In this document: piece after piece, positions 11,219-22,329 of the stretch
Layout of the letters: each line of letters begins with the position of its first letter
How positions within the stretch are numbered: the stretch's first letter is position 1
Assembly (NCBI GenBank): GCA_032690845.1
Contig: CM064427.1
Span: forward strand, 4,413,501 to 4,477,500
Reading direction: 5' to 3'
DNA length: 64,000 nucleotides
From: Eleusine coracana subsp. coracana
Lineage: Eukaryota; Streptophyta; Magnoliopsida; Poales; Poaceae
Program-made: the position numbers and the translations under genes
The notes under the pieces: generated by a model
The model's input: the letters and a program-made list of their open reading frames with translations, nothing else
Told to the model about the DNA's origin: nothing
Database searches by the model: none

Positions 11219-12553
11219 GGCTTTCCTAGGTGCGCCTCCAGCCGGGGCTGGCTGCTGAACTGAGTGCTGTTGTGAACCGGTGGCGCTGCCTCCTTCCGCA
11301 TGCCTGGACGTGGGGATCTGTTGGCTGGATTGAGCGGCATGCCGTTGTGAGCTTGCCGCCTGGAGCTCGGCGGCCTAGGCTAGAAGAGACGCAACTTCTC
11401 ATTGAGCCTGCTGGGCCTCCGGGAGAGTATTGTGCAGGGCGATGGCTGCCGCTATGTTTTTGTCCCGCGTGAGCAAACTATGGGGGCCCTTGGTTGTCAG
11501 CGATGATGCGCTAAAGGACATCGCAGGTCATGGCGCGAGCGAGTATGCCCGTGTCGGAACGGGCTAGCTCATGGTCTATCTCTTCCTTTTCGCGTTCGAG
11601 CTGGCACCGGGTCTCTTCTAGCTCCGCCCGCCTTGGCCTTAGCCACTGCTGAATGTCACTAGGCGAGGCGCGGTCTGCAGGTTTCTGGCCGCAGTGACGG
11701 GAATGTTAACAAGGGTTTCCCCTCCCACTGCACCCGTCGTCGGGTCTGCCTGGGCGGGGGTCCCGGGCTTCGCCATCGCTCTGACGGCCGAGGTCCCGGC
11801 ACCCCCCCGCAGCTGAGGCGAGCGCAACCGCACCATATTGCACCCTCGCGGGGTGCCGCAGCTTTCCGCGCAGCTTTTGGACTCGGAGCTAGAATCTCCC
11901 GCTGACCCCACGTCATGGAGGTCGAAGAGAGATTCGTCCGGACGCTCGATCTAACCGAATAACCCAGAGCCCGCAAAGGCGGGAACCACGAGTTGTGCGG
12001 TCCTATCTTGGAAACACCTCACGGCGTTTCGAAAGCCGTATGGGTAGCCCTCTGAAGGGGTTTTGGTGAGCTCGTCCGGGCGGAGGGGCTCTTCCCCGAG
12101 AAGTTGCCCGTGGATGTTCGCCAGCATGAACGCGAAGTGTCTTAGGTCTTCCGGGTCGGGCGTAGGGCGTAAGTAATGTTCCAGATGGAGCCGTAGCTGG
12201 TCGTCGTAACAGGACGATGCCACAGAGCGGTCAGTGACGTGCGGCCTGGCCGACTCGAGTTGAACCGTGCGCATCACCTCATCAGCGACTGCAACGGCCG
12301 CCGCGATAGGATCCGGGAGTGACTCGTCAACGAGTTCCAAGGTCCTATCTCCCGCGACTACGAAGTCGAGCGTGTCGCTCATGTCCTCCGGCCACCACAG
12401 ACGCATCGCTATGGCGGTAGATGCATGGACTGGAGGCGGTGGGGATGTCGGAATGCTGACACACAGCAGCTTCCGGTCTGCTATGGCGACGAACTCTAGG
12501 CTCCCGAAGAAGACGCTGCTGCCAGGAGCCCAGAAGGTGGAAGAAGTGGCCAT
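11219..12553 (-). pseudogene. gag N-terminal extension
   Basis: A 200-codon open frame (11951-12553) starts at an ATG about 35 bases from the primer site, with MATSSTFWAPGSSVFFGSLE. It continues through an Asp-rich stretch and ends in GSGLFG. Frames break up at 11219-11950. It matches the position of the long N-terminal part of gag in Tat-type elements but has no domain I recognise. The nearer upstream methionine at 12607 overlaps the LTR/primer-site junction and was not chosen. Confidence 0.55.
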
Positions 12554-12588
12554 CCGAACCACGGAGTGCTGAAGTGAAACGCACAAAA

Positions 12589-12606
12589 CCCCTACCTGGC
12601 ACGCCA
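12589..12606 (-). other. primer-binding site of the gypsy element
   Basis: Read on the minus strand the site is TGGCGTGCCAGGTAGGGG. It begins with TGG, the complement of a tRNA CCA end, and lies two bases from the LTR terminus at 12609. It fixes both the LTR boundary and the minus-strand orientation of the element. Confidence 0.75.
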
Positions 12607-12608
12607 AC

Positions 12609-13490
12609 TGTCGGTATTCAGATCATCGGCTAGTAGAATTTGTTCACGGGGGCGCGCGTTTCAGGCTCAGTGATGGCTAAGCAAGGCGACACGGGGGGTT
12701 ATACTGGTCCGGGGAAGTCCCCTACATCCAGTTCTCAGGCCTGCTCGTGTTACTTGCTCCGGTTGGGGAGTACAATGGTGGTGAAAGAGGAGAGGGCTCA
12801 TGTCAGGCGGAACGACTTGTCCTCGACTCCCTTTGTGGGGTCGGGCGAGGCGTAGCAAGCCCTAGACCACTCGGGGGTCGAGCGGGACGCGACCGGCCTT
12901 CGACCTCTGAGGGGGGGTCGAGCGAGTTGGGGGAGCGGCGCGGTATTTGCGGCCTAGGTTTGACCATTACGGAGATGCTTTCTATGGGGGCCTATGCAGG
13001 TGACGCCTTGGGGATGATCTAGCGGGTCCTTTGGATTGAACGCGTGTGGGTCCCTAGGTGGCGCCATGTTTTCTACCCTCGACAGTAGCCCCCAAGCCCC
13101 CGAGCGAGTCAGAGAGTCGTTCGGGGGATTTGGCACCGGTGTGAGCAGGTGGCACAAAGTCATTCACGAGTCACCTGACTTCCACATAAGGGGTGCGCAC
13201 GAGGGCACCCAATGGGTGTAGCCCCCGAGCCGGAGGGAGAGTTTGGTTGAAACTCACGCTTCGGCTTGATACGTCGTGATATGGTCGGGTCGCTCGTCCG
13301 TTGGGGTGCGCGCGAGCGCACCCATCGGGTGTAGTCCCCGAGCCAAAGGAGCAGTCCATGCAGACTTATTTTTTGGCTTTATGTATCTGAAACAATCATG
13401 GGGGTGCCCCCTGGGCCGAGCAGACGGTGCAGAGTGCCATAGAGGAGGGTTTGCCTAAAAAGGCGGGACATGGTGCTGTCAACATGATGG
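12609..13490 (-). repeat. right LTR (5' LTR by element orientation), truncated
   Basis: It begins TGTCGG directly next to the primer site. From about 12798 it repeats the left LTR almost base for base. The repeat stops abruptly at about 13490, where the copia-like element begins, while the left copy carries on. So the outer end of this LTR is missing and no target duplication can be read. Confidence 0.8.
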
Positions 13491-13660
13491 GCCTCCCTCT
13501 AGAGTGGTCTAGGGTCCTTAGCCCTCATCTCTCTCACAGCCACTATGTCACCCTTGTAGCCTATCTTCTCTCTTCATCCCGAGTTTTGAGGTGGCCCGAA
13601 TGAGAGATGTACAAAATGCACATATACTAGAGCGATGATCTCATCCACATCAAACACCTC

Positions 13661-14241
13661 CTACTCTTCCTCTTCCTCATCACTGTCACCATCAGTGACT
13701 GCTGCCCCTGCTGTGCCTGAACCACTAGCTGCTGTCCAAGGAGCAGCCCTAGGAGCACCATGAGGAGGATTGTAGTGCTCATCCTCCTCCTCATCATCAG
13801 AAGAGGTTTCATCTTCCTGTATTTGATCTTCAGAAGGGTCATCAATGGTCACAGTAGCTCTGGCAACCTTCTGATAGTTTGCTTCCGTCACTTATAGACG
13901 GTGTCAAATTGAGATCCTTGCCCCACATCATGCCTTGCTTTCACATTCCTCTCCCTCTCCTCATCCGACATGCTGACCCTATGAAAGGTATGAATGAACA
14001 AGGTCTTAGGATACAACTGTGAATGAGAATAAAGGATTTGGATAGTAATTAAAGGTGAAAGGATGCATATGGGTGTTCTTTGGAAAAACCGGTGCCACCG
14101 GTTTGCCAAACCGGTGCCTCCGGTATTCACAGAGAAAACACATATCCATAATTTCATCTGAAACTGCTCTAGGCTGAATTCTAGGCATGAGCAATACTTG
14201 GAAACGATGATAAGATAGGTTGAATCAATTAAATCGATCAA
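13661..14241 (-). pseudogene. broken acidic ORF in the copia-like element
   Basis: Two minus-strand frames follow each other. The first ends MSDEERERNVKARHDVGQGS and stops at 13888. The second, one frame over, continues with KVARATVTIDDPSEDQIQED and ends in a run of Asp and Glu with low-complexity Ala/Gly between. The first frame also contains one copy of the CCGGTT paired motif. I do not recognise the protein. Its place downstream of gag suggests an accessory or remnant reading frame of the element. Confidence 0.4.
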
Positions 14242-16458
14242 AATCTTGAATTAGGATTTTTCTGTCAAAACTGGTGCCTCTGGTTTGCGAAACCAGTCCC
14301 ACCGGTTTTCACAGAGAAAACCTAGGTCACAAATCCGATAATTTTTCCAAGTTTTCAAGGGGATTTTGCAGGAATAGGTTCTAGGACAAGCTAGACAACA
14401 ATGTACCACAATAAATATTGAATCTACCAAAGGTACAAAGAGGTCGAATCTTGAAGCCATAGGTACCTTTGGAGAGGAGAAACTCAAATCCGAAGGTGGA
14501 ATCGGAGCCTCTGATCTTGAGGACAAGAACCAAAGATCTTCACGAATAGGACATGAAATCGCCAAAGGGGATGAAACAAGGCGGCCACACGGTTGGTTAT
14601 GGGAAGAGGAGACCAAATGAGGATGAAGGGGTAAGAAACTAGCTCGGGCTGGTTAAATCTACAAAACCGGTGCCACCGGTTTCCCAAACCGATGCCTTCG
14701 GTTTTGTCAGAATCTGAACAAAAATAGATTGAGAGGGGATCTTCAATGGACATTGCTTCCAAGCTTGAGTCCTTTGCATTTTCCTTTGTAGATCAAATCC
14801 TTGAGATTTATGATGATGAGTGTGGAATTGACCAAGATTTGATTTTGATGAAATTTTGGACTTGAGAGAAACGGTCGTACTAATTGTGGTTAGGCAACAA
14901 GCAATCAAGATGAACAATAACCACACATAGCCTGACGTGATCACAGAGATCAAGAGACAAAAATTTTGAAATCCACTTAGGACAAGTCATTATATAGATG
15001 TCCTTTATTAATTTTTGAAAAATCTATCTTAACTCACAAAGAGTATATTTATGATAAAAGTCACACACATACCAAGGCATATCCTACCACATGAATTCTA
15101 TATGTAGTAATAAGGACAAAGAATTTAGGAAGACATACCTTTGGTAGCAATTATTCCTTTTCAAATAATGAAGAAGAAACCCAAATTTTCTTGTGCTTAC
15201 TTCATCTTTTACCATTAATGCCTACTTTTCAAATATCAATTTTTTAAGCACTTTCGATGGTAGACAGTAGAATTAGTAGCACAAGATAGAATCTCACATA
15301 TAGTGATCATCCATTCAAATTTAAGCAAGAAACACCTCAAGAAAAAGAATATATGTTTCCTGTCAAAACCGCTCCCTCTGGTTTTGCAAACCGGTGCCTC
15401 CGGTTTCCACAGACAACATATAATGAATTAAGTACTAAACTGAGATAGAGAGTTACTCCTTTTTCCTTGATCTCAGCATGAGGCATCATTCATCATAACT
15501 TATACCATATTGAGACTAATCACAAGATAACTTAAGCAAAACATTAGTCTATTTTAACACAAGATGTAAAAAGAATCTCCCCCTAAATATGTGCAGCAAT
15601 TACTTTGAATAATTTTTACAATGTGCACATGTTCTATTAGGAACTTGGAGAGGTTCAGATTATATCTTGGTTATGGTGAGGGAGTGATAAATAGCATGAA
15701 TTGAGACAAGTCTAGAAATACTCACAACCATATAGGTATGTGTGTTCACTTGACATTTTCATGTTTGACTTGCATGTTGATTTCCTTTCTCATCATAGGT
15801 CAATTATCTCCCAAAGCTGCCTTGCTGTTTTCTCTGGATCAGTTCATCTCCCAAAGCTCTCTAGGTAACCGGTCCCTCCGGTTTTACAAACCGGACCAAC
15901 CGGTTTTTCTAAGTTCTTGATTTCCAAATTTGTTTTTTAGAATTTCTTTTCTTCTTGCATTGTGTTCCTTTCATGGCTTCTTGTTTGTGTTCATCAATCC
16001 TGAGCCATAACCATAGAACAAATTTACTCCAAGGGAGACATTAATTGCATCTCTTTACAAGATCATTCATGCTTGTATACTTGAGAGCATTTCTCAAGTA
16101 GTAGCATAAACTTGTGGGATCATTGCTGCGGGAATAAGGAACAAGACAAAGAGTGTTTAGTGGCACTTCTTCTTTTCCTTGATCATTGATGTAGATAGTA
16201 CTTGAATTTCTCCAAGCTTGGCAAGTTTGCGTGTTGTACCATCATTCTCGTGCATGCCAAGTCATCAATGCATCACCTGTAGCTTATGAACATTTTCAAG
16301 CACATTTTTGTACCAAATGCTTATTGGGTCCTTGAGAGTCAGTCACACAAGTTTTAGGCATCCAAATTGACTTTGTACTATCAATGGGTCAACTCATCAC
16401 CTTGATATCACAAGTGTCATTGTTGGCCTTAGAGGGAAAATACTTATTATTGACCAAC
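14242..16458. other. AT-rich non-coding part of the copia-like element
   Basis: No credible coding sequence was found. Paired AACCGG/CCGGTT motifs occur at about 14266, 14662, 15361 and 15866. The rest is plain AT-rich DNA. Short frames on the minus strand (for example 14251-14616 and 14639-14953) are not protein-like. Confidence 0.5.
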
Positions 16459-18057
16459 TTATAATTTAAAGCTTGAGTCAAATGGCAATCCTTTGTCCCG
16501 ATATGTGTAGCATGTTTGATGCTTAGTTCTTTTGGCCTTGTCCTTGATTTTCTTCTTGATGTTTTCATTCTTGTCCATATGTCTTGGGAATGCTGACACA
16601 AAGCCTTTCTCTAAATGCGTAATAGGATGGAGCTTTTCTGTCAAAACCGGTGCCTCCGGTTTAGCAAACCAGTTCCTCCGGTTTTGACAGACTTGTTCCA
16701 TTCTTGTATGTCTTGGACATGAGGCTATCTTGTGTCTTTTCTCCTTGCATCCAATGCATCTTCTCTGAGATAGACTTCTTTGTCTTCTAGAGAGTGTAGC
16801 TTGGCCATTTTTCTTTGTTGGGCGTTTCAAAGAAAAATGTCCCATTGATGAGCATTCAAAGCACTTGATGTGTGACTTCTTCTTAATCTTTTGCTCGTTG
16901 CTTTTGTCATGGATTTTCAAGTCAGTGGGGAGGCTTTTTGCACATGTGACGGTTGATCCCTTCTTAAGCTTTTTCACCGTGTTATCACGGTTATCTTGAG
17001 ATGGTTGCACATGGCCTTTGCCTTTCAACCGACTTAAGTCCATGTTTCTCTGAACTTCTCTCCTAAGGTAATCATTTTCACTTGCAAAAAATTCATCACA
17101 AGTTTCTAAAATCACTTGCTCATCATACGATGGATTTGCTTGAGAGCAAAAAGTGTTAGCACAAGATAAAACAATTGATTGTGTTGTGCATGTGCATGTG
17201 TGAGGTTGAGAAGATTTTACCACAGTAAGTGCAACCTCATGAGTTGTTTCTAGCATTGTATATGAGTCAATGAGCTTCTCATGTAAGCATAGAATATCAT
17301 CATGTCTCTCTTGCAATTTCTTATGCATACTAGCAAGTTTTTGAAAATCAACCATGATCATTTTATTTGCTTTCTCTAGCTGTGCTACATAAGAGGATTT
17401 GTTAGTAGCACCAGTATAATCATTCCTTAAGTTGTCAACCTTTCCAACTAAAGATACATGAGATTTTCTTTGTCTCTTGGACATGAAACAAAATGATTTT
17501 TCATCATGTGAGCATGAGCTTCTTGGTGACATAGACTCTTTACTTGGTCTAAATCTGCAACTAGGATCTTCAACTTGATTATCAACAGAAGCAATTTCTG
17601 TTCTGCCAAAACCGGTGCAACCGGTTTGGGAAACCGGTGTCTCCGATTTTCCCAAATTGGTAGTTTGAGTCTTCCCTTCTTCATTGTCGGAATCATCATA
17701 TATTTCTTGAATCCTAATCCATATAGCATGAACATTCTCCAACTTGTATATCTTGTCGAAGACATCCCTACTCAATGCCCCGAATAAGGCATTGGTAGCT
17801 TGAGCTTGGAGATGTAGGCATTTTTCTTGTGCTTGTGTGGTAGATTTCCTGTCAATGTTATGAGAAAAACCTATATCCACAACCCACCAAATTTTGGGAC
17901 TCATCTCCTGAAAATATGAGATCATCTTAGCTTTCCAATTAGCATAATTTGTGCCATCAAAATAAGGTGCCTCGTATGAAGATTGTGTAATGATAGAAAA
18001 TGAAGCACTAGAACACCCATATGGAATTTGACACATTTTACCTTGCGGCATGATCAA
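16459..18057 (-). CDS. copia-type gag-like protein
   Basis: This is a 532-codon open frame starting 34 bases inside the primer site. The N-terminal part (residues about 28-125) reads as a copia gag domain (APYFDGTNYANWKAKMISYF, then HAIWIRIQEIYDDSDNEEGK). A long helical, probably coiled-coil stretch follows. CFECSSMGHFSLKRP is a zinc knuckle that has lost its last Cys. CIGCKEKRHKIASC is a complete CX2CX4HX4C knuckle. Two copies of the paired CCGG motif lie inside the frame, in different reading phases, without breaking it. The protein would bind element RNA and build the particle. It is the longest open retroelement frame in the window. Confidence 0.75.
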   Translation of the reverse strand: MIMPQGKMCQIPYGCSSASFSIITQSSYEAPYFDGTNYANWKAKMISYFQEMSPKIWWVVDIGFSHNIDRKSTTQAQEKCLHLQAQATNALFGALSRDVFDKIYKLENVHAIWIRIQEIYDDSDNEEGKTQTTNLGKSETPVSQTGCTGFGRTEIASVDNQVEDPSCRFRPSKESMSPRSSCSHDEKSFCFMSKRQRKSHVSLVGKVDNLRNDYTGATNKSSYVAQLEKANKMIMVDFQKLASMHKKLQERHDDILCLHEKLIDSYTMLETTHEVALTVVKSSQPHTCTCTTQSIVLSCANTFCSQANPSYDEQVILETCDEFFASENDYLRREVQRNMDLSRLKGKGHVQPSQDNRDNTVKKLKKGSTVTCAKSLPTDLKIHDKSNEQKIKKKSHIKCFECSSMGHFSLKRPTKKNGQATLSRRQRSLSQRRCIGCKEKRHKIASCPRHTRMEQVCQNRRNWFAKPEAPVLTEKLHPITHLEKGFVSAFPRHMDKNENIKKKIKDKAKRTKHQTCYTYRDKGLPFDSSFKL

Positions 18058-18090
18058 TTCTCCAAGCGGTTAGGCCTAATGAGGAGATTA

Positions 18091-18103
18091 GGCTCTAATA
18101 CAA
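18091..18103 (-). other. degenerate Met-tRNA primer-binding site
   Basis: On the minus strand the site reads close to TGGTATCAGAGCC with two changes (TGTATTAGAGCC). It lies just inside the LTR terminus and sets the orientation of the element. Confidence 0.7.
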
Positions 18104-18105
18104 AT

Positions 18106-20258
18106 TGAAAGTCCCTGGATGTCGCCTAGAGGGGGGGTGAATAGGCGTTCCTAAAAAATTAATAGAACTCACAGTGGAATTAAAACTGCCAAAACCGGTT
18201 GCTCCGGTTTAGCAAACCGGTACCTCCGGTTTTGTCAGAGAGCTTGGGATAAAACAAGTAAAAGAGGAAAATAGTCAAGCTCTAAAGACAAGCAAGCTAA
18301 TAATACAAACACAGGAACCATGCCAGTTTGATTCACAAAGAATCAACCTCGAAAACAAAACTTCCAAACCAGAGGGGCTACGCTAGTAGTAACTACACCG
18401 GAGAGTGACCAAGACCCACACAAACTAAATTCACCAAGAATCTACACAATTTGCGCACTAACCAAAACCGGTCCTACCGGTTTGGGAAACCGGACCCATG
18501 GTTTCCTCGGGACAGAGAAAATAAAATAGGAAATATAGCATCCCACTTAGTTCTAGAAAACTTGTAGATCCTAATAGAGCATGCAATAACTAGAGCAAGT
18601 AATCACTGAGAAGACTAGCACAACTACACATGCAACCTATGAATTACAAACAAAATCAGCAAGAACTTAAGAGAGCAAACCAATTGAAGCAAATGGAGAT
18701 TTGTTTGCCGAAGTTCAGATTCACCCTCGTGAACCCTATGTCTCAGTTGAGGAAGCTTGAGTTGCTCACAAGGCACACTCCAAGCTGGGTCTCTTTCAAC
18801 CGCTTTCCCCGATCCACTAGCTTTGCTTCTTTCCTTGCGGAGGCGAAGTGGACCTTCACAAACTTTCCCAAGGCTCACCACAAGCTTGGGAGCTCTAGGG
18901 CGACGCCTAGCCGACTAGGATGTTTCACCTCCAAGAGTAACAAATGCTTCACGAATTAGCACCACAATGCCCAAATGCTCAAGTGTGGGGTTTTCTCTTT
19001 TGTGCTCTTAATCTCAATCCCTCTCAATCCAACGCTTAGGATTTCTCACAAATCACTCAAACCTCACAAAGAGGTGTTGGGGAGAGCTCTACTAAGCTTT
19101 GGATGTATTTTCTTCGTGCACACAATCAGCTGCTTCCAAAGGAGGGGGGAGGAAGTATTTATACTTGTCCCCCAAAAACTAGCCGTTATACTGAACCAGT
19201 CAAAACCGGTCCCTCCGGTTTCCCAAACTGGTACCTCCGGTTTTACTAAACTAGCCGTTAGAGTTTTAAACCCAAACCGGTCCCTTCGGTTTGGTAAATC
19301 GATTACACCGGTTTTCCCAGTCACAATGAGAGTTAGTGTGAGTGTAGGCATTGACTTTCTCTCATCTCACTTGGGTTTTTCTTTGAGCATTGAGACATTA
19401 TGAGCAAACCATGTAGCATCCCTCTTGATACAGCGGCATGCCTAAACTCAAGAGTAAATAAAAAAACAAAACTTCTTCTTAAGCTTGCATGATAATGAAT
19501 GTTGCCACTTCTTCTCTTTTATGCTTTATGAGGACTGCCATTTGTGCTTTTGCTAAGTATCATCACCTAGAGCTTATGACTTGGAATTTCTTTATTCATA
19601 AGATTCATTTTTTTCCTTTTGGTTCACAAGTCACATTAAGTCTTCATGTTCTAACAAAGATTGATATTTGGAGATGTATGACCACTCATAGCTTGATCGA
19701 TCCATCACGATTGCGCTCCACCTGCCCTTCACCATGGCTTCGGTCCCTTGGCGCCAAGACTCCATCTTGCCCTTCTCCCATGCATGGTCCATCACGGCCA
19801 AGTCATGCCAATCCTTCACCATCTTTCTATCTTGAGCCACACATAACTTTGTATCATTGTTATTTCTTCTTTTGAAATCTTGTTTTAAAGTATTGACTTG
19901 ATCAAGTTGGTTCCAAGATTAAATACTATAGAGAAATAACACTTGATCACTTCTTTTTCTTGACAACACCAATTTGTTGAGACCATCTCATATCAATGGT
20001 TTTTATGTCCCTTATTCATTTCAAACCTTGGCTTGTTGTAATATTGCTTATATGGACCTATTTATTTGACACTTCTCCTTTTCATCATATAAGCCCATTT
20101 TCCTTACACGATTGTACACTATCAAAGATGATCATTTGTATTCATGCAATGTATATTCTTCATGTACAACCTACTCATATACTCACAAAGAGGATTAGTT
20201 CTTTAATCATGTTGTCATACAACCCCCAAAACCCACTAGGGACATAGATGCACTTTCA
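18106..20258 (-). repeat. long LTR (5' LTR) of the copia-like element
   Basis: It starts TGAAAGTCCCTGG and ends GATGCACTTTCA, so the termini form the short inverted repeat TGAAAG/CTTTCA. Length is 2153 bases. It carries four copies of the paired CCGG motif and a minus-strand TATA box. Plus-strand frames inside it (18630-18959 and 18975-19403) are not protein-like and were not called. The base after the LTR would begin a target duplication, but no partner exists on the left. Confidence 0.8.
19154..19163 (-). promoter_or_regulatory. TATA box of the long LTR
   Basis: On the minus strand GTATAAATAC sits in the middle of the LTR, in the orientation of gag. It is about 1.05 kb before the primer site, so a long 5' leader would result. 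Confidence 0.55.
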
Positions 20259-21387
20259 GTGGCGAAGGGCACAAAACAACTCAATTAATCAATTTGCCTG
20301 ATACACATAAACACCGAGATTACATTTGCACTCAGGCGGAGAATCACGGAGTGGGCTTCGCCAGGGCTGAGAGAAGACCTTCTGCACAGGGTAGGCTGTC
20401 AACAACAGGTAGGCGACGATAATCCAAACCAGCACATCCAGGCTGATGTATATGGTGGTCGCGACTCGATGCAAGCTGCAATCTATCGGTGGATGGGAAT
20501 GGCGGATTGAGGTCTGCTGGGAAGAAGTGGTTGGTATTTTTGGCTGGTGGTGAGGTCTAGCAATGGTGGCGCTCTTTTATGGTCACTTGCGATGTGCGGT
20601 GCGGTTGCAGGGGAAAAGGTGATTCCGGCAAGAACGGGTATGCGTGCAGGCGCACAAGGGAGTGGGATGAACTATTGAGACTGCGCGAGATGGGGAATCT
20701 ATTTTTCGTCGAAGCGATGGATGCGACGGGGTTACTGGCGATGGTGGAGGAGAGGGAATCTAGCTGGTGGCTTGGCAGGCTAGATGTGGTGAAGGTGGTG
20801 CCGGTTGGAGAGGTTTTCCGGCGGCAGGGTAGGTAGGGTTTGATGGGAAAAACGAGTGAGGTTGGCCTAAAAGGTAGATTGGGCTAGGAAGAACTGTGGG
20901 TTCGACTGTAGGTTGGCTGGAATTTTTTATTGCATAGGTATTTGGCTTTGATGAAATCTTTGGTAAGTAGGGAGGGATCTACCCTACTTAAAAGAGTTTT
21001 GTCAGGGGGTCAATGCTTTGGTTTTGGGTCAACAGGATTTACTAGGGTACTACCCTACTTAAGAATCTTGGCTAGGGTGGTATGCTGACAAATCTCTAGC
21101 GCTTACGGTCGGTACTCGCTAGGTTCGGCTATATCTATATCGTCATTTTCTTGGTAGAATATCTAGTATAGGGTCTGGTAGGGGTCAAGGCTGTTGGCTA
21201 GGCTGTGAAGGATATCCTCGACGAGCTTCACTGACTGGTATAGGGATTTGCCGGAGGTGAGATTTCCTAATCACGTCAAGGTTGTGACTGCAACAGCTAA
21301 GTTGCTTTCTGCCTTAGTGGCACGGGCTTCAACTTCTTCAAGCTTGAGACGCAGGGCTAGGCAGTGTGCATCGATTTCTCTTTTGTG
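20259..21387. other. unassigned DNA right of the long LTR
   Basis: No element ends were recognised. A plus-strand frame at 20579-20836 is short and not protein-like. On the minus strand, the part right next to 21388 continues the helical, charged reading of the neighbouring broken ORF with one stop. Confidence 0.3.
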
Positions 21388-21938
21388 CTAGATGCGCATT
21401 TCAAGGTTTTGGGTTTGCTGGTTGCAAAGGTCGTCCAACATGTGAAGATATTTGGTGGTGATAACAAGGATAGGGTCGTGCCTAATACAGTTTGACTCTA
21501 TCAGGGATTCTACACAGGATTTCCAATGTGATAGATCCTTATTGGTGATGGGGAGGTACCTCATTCTTGAGTATGCAAGAGGGGGTTCGTAGACCGACAC
21601 AAGAGTTTCAAGGCTTTACGGGCAACAAGTTGGTAGGTGTCTGGGAGACGTGATCCAATAGCGGTCACACTGAAAGGCTGTATTGTGGGGTAGTCTGGGC
21701 TAGTGTTAATGTGGGCGGAGACGACACAACTCAGGGTGCCAAATTTATTGTACTCTCTACCAACAAATCGGGGACGGAGCTTGAAGCCTAGGCCAACCAT
21801 AGTGGTGTAAAGGAGCTGTGGGAAGCCAGGCTCATGTTCGCAGTCGGTGATAACCCAAGGTTGGTCTTTGGCGGATGGGACATATGGCAGTGTATTTGGG
21901 TTGGAGGAGTTGATGGTGTTAACTTGGTGGGAGTCCAT
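21200..21938 (-). pseudogene. unrecognised broken ORF with coiled-coil end
   Basis: A 125-codon frame (21561-21938) contains LYTTMVGLGFKLRPRFVGRE and HINTSPDYPTIQPFSVTAIG. A second frame (21388-21600) overlaps it by 40 bases and continues with NKDLSHWKSCVESLIESNC. After a stop it runs into a charged helical stretch. The two frames read like one protein with a single frameshift. It resembles in style the repetitive hypothetical proteins found across grass genomes, possibly transposon-borne. That is recollection, not a search. Function unknown. Confidence 0.45.
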
Positions 21939-22329
21939 GAGTATCTGGGTGTGTGGAAGGTGGTATACACGAGAAGGGTTGTTGGTGATAGGGTTGATGG
22001 ATGGGGATGATGTCTGTAGGCTTGCTTTTATAAACGGGGAGAGTAGGTACTAGAGGCTTGTGAGAGAATCCTGAGTTCTGTGGGTTAGGGCTCAATTTGA
22101 ATTAAGGGTGGAGTAGGTGTTGTGCATCAGATACCATGCAATCATAATGGTGTGGCAGCATGCTGCGGTGCTATCATTATGACTTTGGCTAGTGTTGTTG
22201 ACTTGATGCATGGGGTACGAGGCCATTACTTCGGTTGCTTTCCCATTTTATGGTCAAGGTAAGGCTTCTCGTGAAATGCGGTGGCACTAGGTCAAAGGTG
22301 GGTTGGAAAGAAGGCATGTAGCTTTTGGT

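Larger units (their letters stand above)
281..13490 (-). mobile_element. Ty3/gypsy (Tat-like) LTR retrotransposon, decayed
   Basis: Two direct repeats, 281 to about 1005 and about 12798-13490, bracket a minus-strand series of gag, protease, reverse transcriptase, RNase H and integrase fragments. Domain order (PR-RT-RH-IN) is that of Ty3/gypsy. The primer site just inside the right LTR and the accessory gene in antisense between pol and the 3' LTR fit the Tat/Retand/Grande-type group, in which extra antisense ORFs are known. Every coding block has stops or frameshifts, and both LTRs are incomplete, so this is a dead copy. The right LTR is cut at about 13490 by the next element. The lineage name is inference from layout, not from a phylogeny. 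Confidence 0.8.
14086..19316. repeat. eleven dispersed copies of a paired CCGG palindrome motif
   Basis: Each copy is 39-46 bases long and consists of two near-identical halves of the form AACCGGTGCCTCCGGTTT separated by about 3 bases. Each half is itself an imperfect palindrome. Copies begin at about 14086, 14266, 14662, 15361, 15866, 16642, 17607, 18190, 18463, 19201 and 19272. They lie in non-coding DNA, in the gag reading frame (16642, 17607), next to the primer site end of the LTR and deep in the LTR. Spacing is irregular, so this is not a simple tandem array. Similarity is highest in the AACCGG and CCGGTTT arms. Confidence 0.85.
13491..20258 (-). mobile_element. copia-like retroelement with gag but no visible pol, left end truncated
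   Basis: The right part is a 5' LTR (18106-20258) followed on the minus strand by a Met-tRNA-type primer site and a long gag frame. To the left of gag, 13491-16458 holds no reverse transcriptase, integrase or protease, only AT-rich DNA with the paired CCGG motif and an acidic ORF. No second LTR copy was found and there is no target duplication, so the left side is truncated or the element is a non-autonomous derivative. CTCCCCCTAAAT at about 15582-15593 is a polypurine tract on the minus strand, but it has no LTR next to it. Confidence 0.65.

Noticed and set aside
14086..19316. CRISPR-like array
   Set aside because: Repeats recur, but spacing is irregular (about 70-1000 bases), the host is a plant and the copies lie inside retroelement parts.
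18630..19403. Plus-strand ORFs of 109 and 142 codons
   Set aside because: They lie inside the long LTR, antisense to gag, and one includes the CCGG motifs. Not protein-like.
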